From Brachionus manjavacas (Eukaryota; Rotifera; Eurotatoria; Ploima; Brachionidae): a DNA stretch of 64,000 nt. The translations under genes were made by a program, and so were the position numbers. The first letter of the stretch is position 1. Each line of letters starts with the position of its first letter. The notes beneath the pieces are model-generated. The model was given only the letters and a program-made list of their open reading frames with translations. It was not told the origin of the DNA and ran no database searches. Location of the stretch: the NCBI GenBank assembly GCA_019054805.1, contig JAHQIY010000006.1, positions 5,208,001 to 5,272,000 of the forward strand, in the 5' to 3' direction. Below are positions 34,949 to 45,450 of this stretch, in pieces.

Positions 34949-35224
34949 ATGAACATTCCTATTTTTAATAAAATCAAAAGAGGCACTCAAAGAAAAACTA
35001 AATCAGCACTTGAAAATAAGCCATCAGATGTTTCGCAAAACTTGGGAGTTGGTATTGAATCAGCTAAGGATGCAAATTCAAGTAATTTTCAACTAATTCA
35101 AGAAGAAACTCAAGGTTTCCATTCCATAAATGAAAATTTAGTGCAAAGGTGTGTTAAATGCAATTCCAAATTAGTTAAGAAAAGATATTTTTATTGTCCT
35201 AGTGGTTGGAGCAAAAAATCATAG
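34949..35224 (+). CDS. Unrecognised 91-residue protein with zinc-ribbon-like cysteines, copy 2
   Basis: Small frame conserved in units 2 and 3 with only two base changes in 276. The N-terminal half is basic (KIKRGTQRKTKSALENKP) and recalls the RGRPKKTK-SAL tail that follows the SWIM finger in some MULE transposases. The C-terminal half has CVKCNSKL and, 14 residues later, a third cysteine in YCPSGW. No partner frame upstream was found. It may be the last exon or tail of a decayed transposase rather than a host gene. The stop codon lies within the arm of the downstream hairpin. Function unknown. Confidence 0.4.
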   Translation: MNIPIFNKIKRGTQRKTKSALENKPSDVSQNLGVGIESAKDANSSNFQLIQEETQGFHSINENLVQRCVKCNSKLVKKRYFYCPSGWSKKS

Positions 35225-35264
35225 TATTTATCTGTGTTTTTTTTTTACACAGATATATACTATG
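35219..35264. repeat. Hairpin, 19-bp arms (unit 2)
   Basis: Same inverted repeat as at 23043-23088, with arms 35219-35237 and 35246-35264 and a T loop. Confidence 0.85.
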
Positions 35265-35823
35265 ATATTACCAAATTTTTCAATTTGTTATACAAAAATT
35301 ATTTTTTATTTAAATTGTGGAAAATTTTATTAAATTTGTTTTTGAAAAAGAGTCTTATTAACATTGGATATTTTTAAAATTAAAATTAGATACTAAATTC
35401 ATTTATTTAGATGCGGTGTTAAATAGCAGCTTCTAATCAATTACCATTCAAAAGAAATATTGGTCTGTGTAAATAATGAATCAGCGACTGATAGAACTTC
35501 GGATCTATCCAAAGAGGATATCATAGTGATTATTATCTTTCCAAAAAAAATCTATATAGCCTGAAAAATAAAAAAGATAAATTATCAAGCAACTATTTAT
35601 TAATAATTACAAGCAAAAAGAAGACTTTTTCAGATTTTGATGCTATTATTTATGTGAAAAAAAAATTAAAAAGCGTAAAAAAAAAAGAAAATTTTTTGAT
35701 TTTAAACTTAAAAAATTTTATTTTATTAAAGTGAAACAAAGAAAAAATCAAACTGTAATTTAGGCAATAAATTGAAAAAAAGAGAAAGCGTTAAATTAAA
35801 TTTAAAATTTAAAATCAAATAAA
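35265..35823. other. 3' flank of chitin-binding gene copy 2
   Basis: Shared AT-rich block with the minus-strand AATAAA signals near 35720. No other gene seen. Confidence 0.45.
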
Positions 35824-37440
35824 TCAAAAGCCATAACCACCATAATTATTATTGTTGTATGCAGGATAGGTTTGCGGAGGTTGAGTCTGAGGTGGATATG
35901 TTTGTGGTTGCATTGTTTGAACTGCTGGTTGAGTAAATTGATTTCCATAAGCACCGAATTGGTTTCCGTTGTTTCCATTTGAATTCTGATCAACACCACA
36001 CAATGCTGGATTCAGATTACGATCCATGTTTGCAACATCGGCAGCTGAACTTGACGAACCAAATATTTGTTTGTTGCATTGGATTTTGCATGGCCATTCA
36101 CATTGCTTGGTAGCATCGTTCCACCACAGATCGTAAGTACTTGAACCTTTGGCACACAAGAAATCTTTTCGAACACCTTTAACACATACATGGAAGACGT
36201 TACAATACTTTGAATTGGAAACAAATGAACCATCACTGACACCTTGGCAAGGATTTTCACTGTCTGGAATCCTAAACAAATCATTTGAGTTGTCTTCAAC
36301 AACTTGACCATTTCCACCATTTGATCCCTGGCCATAACTTCCAAAATTGTTGTTGTTATTTCCACCATTTGATCCCTGACCATAACTTCCAAAATTGTTG
36401 TTGTTGTTTCCAGCGTTTGATCCCTGACCATAGCCTCCATTTTGTTGGTTATTGTTAGTGCTTGGTTTTGGACAAGAGTCTAAAATTCTTTGAGCTTCAG
36501 TAGTGCTTTCACTTACTGAGCTGCCATCGAGCAAAATACCACCAGGACTTGTGCATTGTCTTCCAGTATCACACGGCCATTGACATTGGGCTTCTGGCTG
36601 AGCAACTGATTGAGATGTGCTGTGCAACTTCCACCAAAGTCTATCGCCTGATTGCATTTTAGCACACAAAAATTCAAATTTATTCTTATCAAAACATCTG
36701 TAGTAAACGTTGCACCATTTGCTAGGGTAAAAACCATCTGGTTTGCCATTGCAAGAAAATTGTTCATTATCTCTCACATATTGCTTCCATGGTTCAACTT
36801 GTTCTACTTGTCCACTTGGTTGAAAATTATTGTTTCCAAAATTGTTTTGATTTCCGTATTGATTTAATGGCTGGGTAAAAAACACTGGCTGAGTTGTTTG
36901 CGGCATAAAGTTTGTTTGTTGATAGTTGTAGTTGTTATTGTTACTATTTCCGTAGCCATTATTGTTTGTTTGTTGTTGATTTCCTTGATTGTTGGTTTGA
37001 GTCAATGGAGTGAAATAGTTGCCCGATGTACACCCTGACGGGTTTTTGCTGGCAAACTCGCATTTTTGAGTTGTTTCGTCATAGTAAAATCTCTCACCAT
37101 TTTGAGCACAACCATAGGTTTTCTCTTGCTTGCCAAATACACAAGCATGATAAATGTCACAATATTGGTAATCTTTGTTTGGCCCAGTTGGTTTATTTGA
37201 ACAATCAAAGCTTATTCCAGTTATGGTTTGTTCTTGTACTGTAGGCACAAATTGAGGCTGCTGGGGAACAACTGGCATTTGAGGCAGAGGATCTACAGCA
37301 GGTTGTGGTATGTTTCCATAAGCTCCTTGTCTAACTATTCTATTATTTTTCCACCACAAGTCTTGATGAGACTTTCCAGCCAAAGAAACAAATATTAAAG
37401 ATAAGACTAAAATGTTCAATCTTTTATTAAACACTATCAT
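35824..37440 (-). CDS. Secreted chitin-binding protein, three CBM14 domains, copy 2
   Basis: 538 residues in one exon. Same signal peptide and three chitin-binding type-2 domains as copy 1; the longer length comes from one more 16-residue repeat unit between domains 2 and 3 (two NNNNNFGSYGQGSNGG-type units). The other differences from copy 1 are single residues in linkers (for example H152Q, S328T). All domain cysteines are kept, so all three copies look functional. Promoter block and polyA signals are also conserved, so the copies are probably co-expressed. Confidence 0.9.
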   Translation of the reverse strand: MIVFNKRLNILVLSLIFVSLAGKSHQDLWWKNNRIVRQGAYGNIPQPAVDPLPQMPVVPQQPQFVPTVQEQTITGISFDCSNKPTGPNKDYQYCDIYHACVFGKQEKTYGCAQNGERFYYDETTQKCEFASKNPSGCTSGNYFTPLTQTNNQGNQQQTNNNGYGNSNNNNYNYQQTNFMPQTTQPVFFTQPLNQYGNQNNFGNNNFQPSGQVEQVEPWKQYVRDNEQFSCNGKPDGFYPSKWCNVYYRCFDKNKFEFLCAKMQSGDRLWWKLHSTSQSVAQPEAQCQWPCDTGRQCTSPGGILLDGSSVSESTTEAQRILDSCPKPSTNNNQQNGGYGQGSNAGNNNNNFGSYGQGSNGGNNNNNFGSYGQGSNGGNGQVVEDNSNDLFRIPDSENPCQGVSDGSFVSNSKYCNVFHVCVKGVRKDFLCAKGSSTYDLWWNDATKQCEWPCKIQCNKQIFGSSSSAADVANMDRNLNPALCGVDQNSNGNNGNQFGAYGNQFTQPAVQTMQPQTYPPQTQPPQTYPAYNNNNYGGYGF

Positions 37441-37491
37441 TTTTAAATTGTTACTTTTTTTGATGATTTAGAAACAAGAAAAAGCCTTGGG

Positions 37492-37499
37492 TTTAAATA
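37492..37499 (-). promoter_or_regulatory. TATA-like box, chitin-binding gene copy 2
   Basis: TATTTAAA on the minus strand about 50 bases before the ATG, in the same context as in copies 1 and 3. Confidence 0.55.
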
Positions 37500-38112
37500 C
37501 TAGATTTCGGTAGGCTCATTAAACTCAACAAATAACAAGTATTTGAATTGTTTAACAAATTTACCTACGTATTCTCACGATTTTCAAATTGCAATAATAA
37601 CCAAGTTAAGTAGTTTGACAGTATTAAAATGATATCATTTCGTAAATAATATTTTAATACAGAAATTTTTTATTTAATTTAAACTTTGCTTAAATCAATC
37701 ATTAGTATGCTCGTTTCTGAAATTTTTGTCAGATTTTAAAGGCTTAAAGAATCCAAAATTATTTATTTTTAAATTTAAAATATATTTGCTTGCTTTAGTT
37801 TTTACTTTAATTATTACAAAATAATTCATTTAGAAGATAAACCAAAAATTTAAGACGCATTTTTTTCTTTTTTTATATTTTTTCTTTTTTTAAAACTATT
37901 TAGTAAAAAGATCTAAAGGTTTAAATTTTTGTGAAATTATAAATTAGAAGAATTTTTTTGTGAAATTTCTGTCAGTTTTATCATTTTAATTTTTCATTAT
38001 GTCAAATTGATTGAAATTCAATATTTACATTATTATTGTAGTAAGAGTCATATTAAATGGGCTTGAAGAATGCCATCTGCTAATTCTTTAATGAATAAAT
38101 AAATAAATGCTA
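37500..38112. other. Upstream region of chitin-binding gene copy 2
   Basis: AT-rich block shared with units 1 and 3. No individual sites identified. Confidence 0.4.
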
Positions 38113-38358
38113 AAAAGCAAAATGGTATTTCACCGAAATTTAAAGAAATAATCGAAGAGTTACTTTACCGCAATATATCTCGTCCGTATAAATTATACCA
38201 AGACATTTTATTAAACAATTACAATGATCATGCAAGACCAAGTTTGTTACAAATTCAAAACTATTTAAAATATTATCGTAAAATGAATGGTGATGTGAAC
38301 AGTATTGTTGGTCTTGAGGAATTAGTTAAACCAAAGTTATTCACAAACCTAGAATTAA
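38113..38358 (+). pseudogene. Duplicated fragment of the SWIM-MULE transposase
   Basis: Nearly identical to 39481-39726 inside the complete MULE 1.4 kb downstream, starting KKQNGISPKF and ending FTNLEL. It lies within a sequence that is uninterrupted in unit 3 (AATGAATAAATAAA at both edges), so it was added after unit 3 took its present form, perhaps by template switching during repair. Confidence 0.85.
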
Positions 38359-38951
38359 TGAATAAATAAAAAATTCAATTAAATTGATTTCAACTAGGCA
38401 GAAATTGCACCCATTTAATTGAAAAAATCGAAGGATAAAAAGGATAGTTTATGTCGACACTGTCGGACACAAACAAAAAATAGATGTAGACCAGGGAAAC
38501 TTTGGAAAAATTTTTTTAATGATATGCTATACTTGATAGTTGTCCAGCAGAATAATAAATCAATTTAATTAGAAGAATTTTTTTCAAATTATTAGAAATT
38601 ATCAATATTTAAAAAAATTTATTCTTATGTATTTTGTATTTAAATTTTTTTTTACAGTTATTAAGTTAAAAGATATAAAGTTTTGAAATTTTTTTAAATA
38701 TTTATGTCAATAAGTTGCTATGTATCAGAAGACTTTGGGAAGTCAAGAGGTATCTCTTCAATACTATTTTCTCTATCACTCACATTAATGTCAAGCATTT
38801 CCTTTCGAAACCGGTTCCCCTATTTGCAGAGATATTTATTTTTGAAGAGCTGATTAAAATCAATACCCTTATTAAAATAAATCACACATAAATCCAGATC
38901 AAACAATAAAAAAAAAATTTACCACACAAATTAATAATATTATATAATTGG
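38359..38951. other. Segment shared with unit 3, no gene
   Basis: Matches unit 3 from 54164 to about 54410, then continues to the left TATAATTGG target copy (38943-38951) of the MULE. It is absent from unit 1. No coding pattern. Confidence 0.5.
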
Positions 38952-41088
38952 GGATAAGGATAAAAATACCATAAAAAGAGTGAATCAAAAAATAGAACAC
39001 ATAAAAATAAAAAATGCTAATCAAAATTCTAAAAAGATTAACCAACACATAAATTTTTTGTATAACAATTGAAAAAGATTAAAAACCAAATAAATTAATT
39101 TTTTTTTCTGTTACCAACACATTATTTTTAAATCAATAGAAATTTAATTTTTTTTATCTGTTAAAAACACATATAATTTAGAGCAAAATGAGAAAAAAAA
39201 TTGAATGGATTTTTATGACCCAGCTTAAGTCCGAAGTCGAACTCGAATTTTTCTTAAAACAATTTCCATCTGCGCCTACAAAAAAGTCAAATAAGAACAA
39301 TTGTACATTATGCTCAGATAATACAGATTTACATAAAATGAGAGTTTAGTATCAGTTTTGTGAATGTTCAGCTAAATGCCGAACTCGTTATTTGACATCA
39401 AAATGTCAAAATTCCGGCGCAATTACACTGAAGGGTATTAAATTGCATCAGTCTTTGGAAAATATTCCGAATGAACCAGCTAAAAAGCAAAATGGTATTT
39501 CACCGAAATTTAAAGAAATAATCGAAGAGTTACTTTACCGCAATATATCTCGTCCGTATAAATTATACCAAGACATTTTATTAAACAATTACAATGATCA
39601 TGCAAGACCAAGTTTGTTACAAATTCAAAACTATTTAAAATATTATCGTAAAATGAATGGTGATGTGAACAGTATTGTTGGTCTTGAGGAATTAGTTAAA
39701 CCAAAGTTATTCACAAATCTAGAATTAAAAACTTATGCTCTAGACGAGCCAATTTATTTCGGTTCGGAAATAATGGACGGTGACGAAAACAATCATTTTC
39801 ATCTAGGCATCACAAGTAAACAATTGCTCAATAACGTTTATCATGAATGTACTTTCCATACGGACTGTACATATAAAATTGTTAAATATGGATTCCCAGT
39901 CCTTGTGTTCGGTTGTACTGATTCATTGGAATTCATTGGATATTATTTAATTGAGTTAATTGATTATATTTGTATCGATAGTTGTTATGCAAGTGCAAAT
40001 AGTATACAAAAAAATTTGATTAGTTCAACAATCATAATGTGTTGGTATCATTTGAAATCAAAAGTATTTTTTTTTTTAATTGGATAATTAGCTTATTATT
40101 AAATTAATTAATTAATTAACAAAATAGATCAACAAACATGTAAACAAAATACCGAAAGTTCATCAAGAGTCGGTCGTTGATGATATAATTCATTTGCGTT
40201 CAACTAAAACTCAAGAGTCAATTGAAACAAAGATCAAGAATATTTTATCAAAATGGAATAAATTACGTGGGTTAAAACTATTTTTAAAGTATTTTAAAAA
40301 CGCTTGATCAATTCGCCATTTCGCAATTGGCAACTTTGCAATACTCCAGCTGGATTTTCGATGTCACATAGCCCAATAGAATCTTACAATAATAAAATTA
40401 AAACTCATTTTACAGATAGGAGAAAATTTAATTTACTCCTAGTATTTGAAATTTTTGAAAAAGTAGTTATGCTAGAGTCTAGGGAGTCTTTAGATTGTGT
40501 TATTTCAAACTGTGCTAAGGCTACATATACGTTAAAACTAGCAGCTAAAAAAGAAATAGAGAATATTAGTCTAATAGAAAAAAAAGATAATTATATAAAG
40601 TTCATATGTAAGGATAGATATAGTGTCCAAATAAACACAGAATGTATGTGTCTCGATTGTACAGACTGCAGTTGTTCTAACTTTTTAGATAAGGCAGTAT
40701 GTACACATTTATTAGCATGTTGTATGGTAGAATCAATAAATTTTCCAGGTATTGTATTAAAGTCTTTAATTAGCAAAACTAAATCAAAAAAACGAAAAGC
40801 TGGGTATTGGTATGAAAAAGATTAAATTAAATATTTTGAAAAATTTTATTTTTATGTGTTTGTAACTTTATATTTGAATGAAATTTAGAATAACTTATGT
40901 GTTACTAACACTTATATCAAATAAAAAACTTAATTTTTTTTTTATAAATTAATTTTATGTGTTTGTAACATTTTATTAGAATCATTTTATGTGGTTGTAA
41001 TATTTTTTGATAAATAAATATAAGTTTATGTGTCGTTTACATTATTTATGTTTTTTAATCCTTTTTTATGGTATTTTAATCCTCACTC
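38952..41088 (+). mobile_element. SWIM-type MULE DNA transposon with TIRs and 9-bp TSD
   Basis: Complete 2137-bp element. The left end GGATAAGGATAAAAATACC and the inverted right end (GAGTGAGGATTAAAATACC when complemented) form imperfect terminal inverted repeats with an identical inner block ATACCATAAAAA. The exact 9-bp direct repeat TATAATTGG flanks it (38943-38951 and 41089-41097), the size expected for Mutator-like elements. Inside both ends are several copies of a word like TTATGTGTTTGTAAC (or its complement), candidate transposase-binding sites. Confidence 0.9.
39189..40825 (+). pseudogene. SWIM-MULE transposase, broken
   Basis: Mutator-superfamily transposase. Begins ATG at 39189 with a zinc-binding N-terminal part (CTLC, later FCECSAKC) interrupted by TAG at 39346-39348. 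A long frame from about 39350 to 40087 holds the first catalytic acidic residue in HTDCTYKIVKYGFPVLVFG and, after an apparent internal deletion, IDSCYASANSI and IMCWYHLKSK. Then in other frames come IHLRSTKTQESIETK and, from 40304, INSPFRNWQLCNTPAGFS with SPIESYNNKIK. The end is a SWIM zinc finger, CSCSNFLDKAVCTHLLAC (CxC...CxH). Frameshifts and stops make it inactive. Confidence 0.88.
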
Positions 41089-41097
41089 TATAATTGG

Positions 41098-41939
41098 AGA
41101 AGAACCTCAGGCCACTAAGAATGGAACTTAGGCCTTCTTTTCAGTCAAGCGAGTAAATTAGACTTTGAGTTGACTTAAAATAATGAATTTTAATCAACTC
41201 TTCTTTTTAATGTTTTCTTGAAAATGTTTAACTTTCTGTTCATTCATTGATTTGTAGATTTTTAAATGAAAAAAATGTTAATGTAACGTTTAGACCTCAA
41301 AACTCTTAATTTGACCCGAACTCAATTTAATTTAACCACAGCAAAATTATTGCTAATTACTTTATGGTCATACAACAAACCATTGTGTATATATCATCTG
41401 TTTTTAATTTTTAAGGATTTGGCAAGTGATAACCAAAAGATTATATTACTTTATTTGAATCGCCTATTATTCATTTTCTTTATTTTATGAATAAAAGAAT
41501 AATTTAATTTTTTTTACTGGATATCTAGCTTTATGACAGCTTTAGTGATCATTATTTTGATCTTTACTATCTTGCTCCATGAAAATTTTTTGAGGCACAA
41601 AATCATGTTTATTGACCTTAAAAAATAAATGTAAACCGCATCCTGATCTTAATTTAAAAAAATATTTGATGACTTTTTAGAGGTAAATAAAAGAATTTTT
41701 AAAAGATATTTTAGAAAAATCAAAAAGAAATTTTTAAAGATATTTTTTAGAAAAAGATACGATAAACTCTAAAAAAACTCTACAAATTTCTCAAAAAAAA
41801 AGAAGTTAAGTGCTTAAAATATTATTTATTAGTTTCCTTACTGAGCTAGAGCTCCATAAGATTAAATTAAAAAAAAATATTAAAAATAAAGTAAAATAAG
41901 CTAAAATAAAATGAAAAGAAAGTTATAGAAAAATATCTT
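41098..41939. other. AT-rich array sequence, nothing recognised
   Basis: Matches unit 1 on either side of the 485-bp segment that is missing here (junction at about 41163). No gene seen. Confidence 0.4.
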
Positions 41940-43370
41940 GAAAAAGGGTGTTAAATGCGACACATGTTCAAATTGTTGAAGCTAAAAAAAAAAAGAGAAA
42001 ATATGATTAAGAGACAATATGATTTATTATAATTAAGATCCCATTTTTTGTTTGACAGTATCTTAATAATATTTAGCCTTTTATTGCAGCGTTCTTTAGT
42101 TTCATATACCAGTATATTACAATTCAACTTAGAATCAAATTTAATACCATGAAACTTGATTTCTTTGGCAAAGTAACATTTTTGTACAATTTTCAATTTG
42201 CTCTTTTTGCTCAAAAATTTTAAATGTGCAATTTAATTGCGTTGCATATTTGCAATAATTTTAAATTGATATTTGAAAGCTTTAAAAGTTAAAAAACTGT
42301 GTAAACTGTGATGCAATTAAATTGCGCATTTAAAATTTTCGAGCGAAAAGAGCAAATTGAAAATTGAACATAAATTTTACTTTGTCATTTCTTTTTGGTT
42401 CAGCATTCTATTTTCGTAAATTTTTAAGTAAGAACTCTCTTTCTTGTACTTAGAAAAGTATACTGAACACGACTTTACACAAAATATCTTCTTTTTCGAC
42501 TTAATTAGTATTTTCTAGGATCCCCTTTTTATTTTGGTATTCTTCACTCAAGTGGTCATTCACATTTACCTTAAATGTTTTAGTGTCTATAAAGGGTCTA
42601 AACTAGTTGGCTTTGTTATGAGATACATTCATTTTGATCAAGGATTTTGGAAATATCTAAGAACAAACTCTTTTTTTTCTATTAAATGACTCCAAAATTA
42701 TTTGAAATTATGTTCTAAGATATTGTATAATTTTTTATAGACTATACGATCCAGTAACTTACTTTAACAACTCGTTATACTAATTGGTGTATAATTTGAA
42801 GGATCTTGTGAAGTAGAGGGCTTTTTTTGAATCATAGAAATGTTCGAAGTTTCCCATGCTTTCTAAACCTTTTCTAAAATTAGTTATTGCTCAGTATCAA
42901 TTAAATTATAATTAGGACTAAATACTGAAGATATGAGTACTCTGAAGCATTTAACTTTTCTTCATTTGTTTTTTAATTCCTTATCATTTGAAATCAAATT
43001 TGGAATTAAATTTGATAATTGTTTTGTCTAAATTTATTTATTTTTTTCAAAAAGTCTACTTGTCAATGTGTTTTTTGCATCTTCTGAATAAAATCAAGAT
43101 TTCAAATTATTTTTAACGAGGCTTTTAGCAAAGATGTAAGGTTATTAAATTTTTGCTTTAGTTTTTGACACCATGTTCATTGGAAGTTTTAAATACTTTC
43201 CTACATCTTTTATCAGATTAACAATGTTCAGGGGATGACTGGTTATTTGCGATAGAAAAGGAATGCTTTTATGTGAATCCGATCTGATATTTTCTGTAAT
43301 TTTATTATTAAGTTCATCTATATTGAGTGAACTTTTAGTGCTATTAATCATAAGAGCATTTAAAATCTCA
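41940..43370 (-). pseudogene. Jockey-like LINE ORF2 remnant (unit 2)
   Basis: Same dead RT copy as at 28300-29700, including CNKRLNIIKILSNKKW and the RT-start segment. It differs by scattered base changes and small indels. Confidence 0.75.
42187..42366. repeat. 60-bp inverted repeat inside the LINE remnant (unit 2)
   Basis: Arms 42187-42246 and 42307-42366, equivalent to the pair at 28515-28694. Confidence 0.8.
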
Positions 43371-43741
43371 CTGATCTACTGGGTCGATTAAAATCTTCTT
43401 TAAATTCGATTCATTCTTTAATTTGCGAGGAACGAGCGGTGCGTGACGAGCATAGACAATTAAGCATAGACACACGTGAATAAAAACAAATACTGAATAG
43501 TTATTGAAAAAATTCTGGACGTAAATCGTCAATAGACTACACACATTAATTGATAAACTACATGTTTTTTTTTACTTTTTCGTGGTTTCGTTACGGACTG
43601 ATAATTTTAAAAATCAAGGTAAATAATTGTTTCATTCAAATCTATTTTTGATTCATTGAACAAAACAATGTCGTAACATTTTTGAGCTAAAAATTAAAAA
43701 GATGAACCCTAATAAGTAAATGAGAACAATTCAAATGTGTA

Positions 43742-44636
43742 ATTTTTTTTTTTTTTCTTTTTAAGTTTAAGGCCGTCAGTCGACCAATGCTAGCGCGCTG
43801 TTAAATAAAGCGTGCTATACCGCAGAATTATGAAAAACAAGTCTAAAAAAAAGAGTTTGAAAAATTGCATAAAAAGAAATAAAAAAAAAATAGAGCTATT
43901 TTATGTACAGTATTAAAAAATAAAAATAAATATAAGTTTAAGATTTCTTTAAGTGAAATTTAAGATTTCAAAGCTTTTCTTTGCTATTGATCCACGATCC
44001 TTCGAGTCAAATATTTTCTTCAACACCCCCACTTGCTCGTCCTCTCTCTCACACCTTTTTTCGTCTTTTATCATATATTTTTTCATTGCACATGCTTCTG
44101 CTGAGTTCGTGCCTGGGTTAAAGTCCAATATGTATGTTATTTTGTATATCTCGCTCACAATATCATCCTTGATGTCAATTGTCTCCAAATATTTTAGTAA
44201 AACTTGTTAAACAATTTTGATCCAATCTTAAGTAGAAGTCTATTTTTAGAAGATCTTGTTTATGCCCAGTTGTTTCAATATTCATGGCGTTGAAGAGCTT
44301 TCTGGTTCTACACCTGGTTGATATTTCCATTAGTTTTTTGACTACATTGCCTTCGAAACAATTGAGACCATTTATATCTCCTTGGTTTAGATGGAACGCT
44401 TCGATACCATATAAGAGGATTGGTCTTATGTAGGTCTTGTATAGCTGACCTTTCATTTTGGGGTGTAGATGATGAGTGTGAAGCCCACTTGTTTTCAACC
44501 TACTAATCGATTGAAAAACTAGCCGTTTGCGTTTCTCTAGGTGTTCAGCTATCCGGTCGTCTTCGCTAATTTCGACTCCTAGATAACGCATGCTCGGCAC
44601 CCTGCGGATCACACTGCCGTCAAGCTCTGCATTTTA
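43742..44636 (-). pseudogene. 5'-truncated LINE insertion with A-rich tail (unit 2)
   Basis: Same insertion as at 30061-30925 (MRYLGVEISEDDRIAEH, YKTYIRPILLYGIE). The copy carries a short extra duplication of GAAATTTAAGATTTC near 43945-43970, absent from unit 1, which ends its downstream frame early. Confidence 0.75.
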
Positions 44637-45450
44637 TTTACTTAAATTAAACATTTTATTTATTTTAATAAGTCAAATAACAGACTTAAAACTAAAAAAA
44701 AAATTATTTAATTAAATTTTAATTTTAATTTATTTTTACTCATTTGATTAATTTTGGTGATCGAAAATCTCTTCTTTAATAAATTTAAGAGTTTTTAAAA
44801 TCACATTCATAAATATCAAATCGAACTTAACTTTTTAATTGAAAATTAAAAATTTTATTTATTTTCTAAGCGTAGTTTTATTATGAGGCAAAAATAAAGT
44901 AAATTATCAGTAATTTATTAAAAATTATAATTAATAATAAGACTCAGAATCAGCAGCAGAAAAAGTTTGAAAACCAAATTTAAAAATCTTTGACTATCAC
45001 ATATAATTTAGAAAAAAATTAAAAAACATGTGAGACGTTAATATATACTTATTTGATTTTAGGTTTGTCATTCCTTATGTTTAATTACTCGCTTATCAAA
45101 TATCTAAAACAATTATAAATTTAATCAAGTCATCCAAATATCTTAATCAAAAGTGTCCAAATTCAATAAAATTCGTTTCAAAACCTCCCAAAAAATATAT
45201 GTTTTTCTATAAAAAGCACCGAATCTGTTGAAGCTGTTAACTGCTTCAAATCAAAAATCGAAGTTTAGCTTAACAACTTAATATGAATTAAGTATCAATT
45301 ATTAATTAATTGATCATAAACTCATGTAAGTTTTTTACAGATTATTAATAAGGGTCTAACTAATCCCCTCCAACAAAAAACTGTCACTCACAAATCAAAA
45401 ACTTTTCCCCACGAAGAAAAAAATTTTAGCACAAAAACAACTGGTGAACT
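44637..45450. other. AT-rich array sequence, nothing recognised
   Basis: Equivalent of 30926-31741. No gene seen. Confidence 0.4.

Larger units (their letters stand above)
22896..35071. repeat. Segmental tandem array, unit 1 (12,176 bp)
   Basis: First of three tandem copies. In order it holds: the end of the 91-codon frame, a hairpin, the chitin-binding gene (-), a 5'-truncated SWIM-MULE, a 485-bp private segment, LINE remnants (-), a FLYWCH-MULE, a foldback MITE, and the first part of the next 91-codon frame. Its left edge abuts the H4 fragment; both sides share TAAGG at the junction. Sequence identity to unit 2 is very high outside the indels. Confidence 0.93.
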
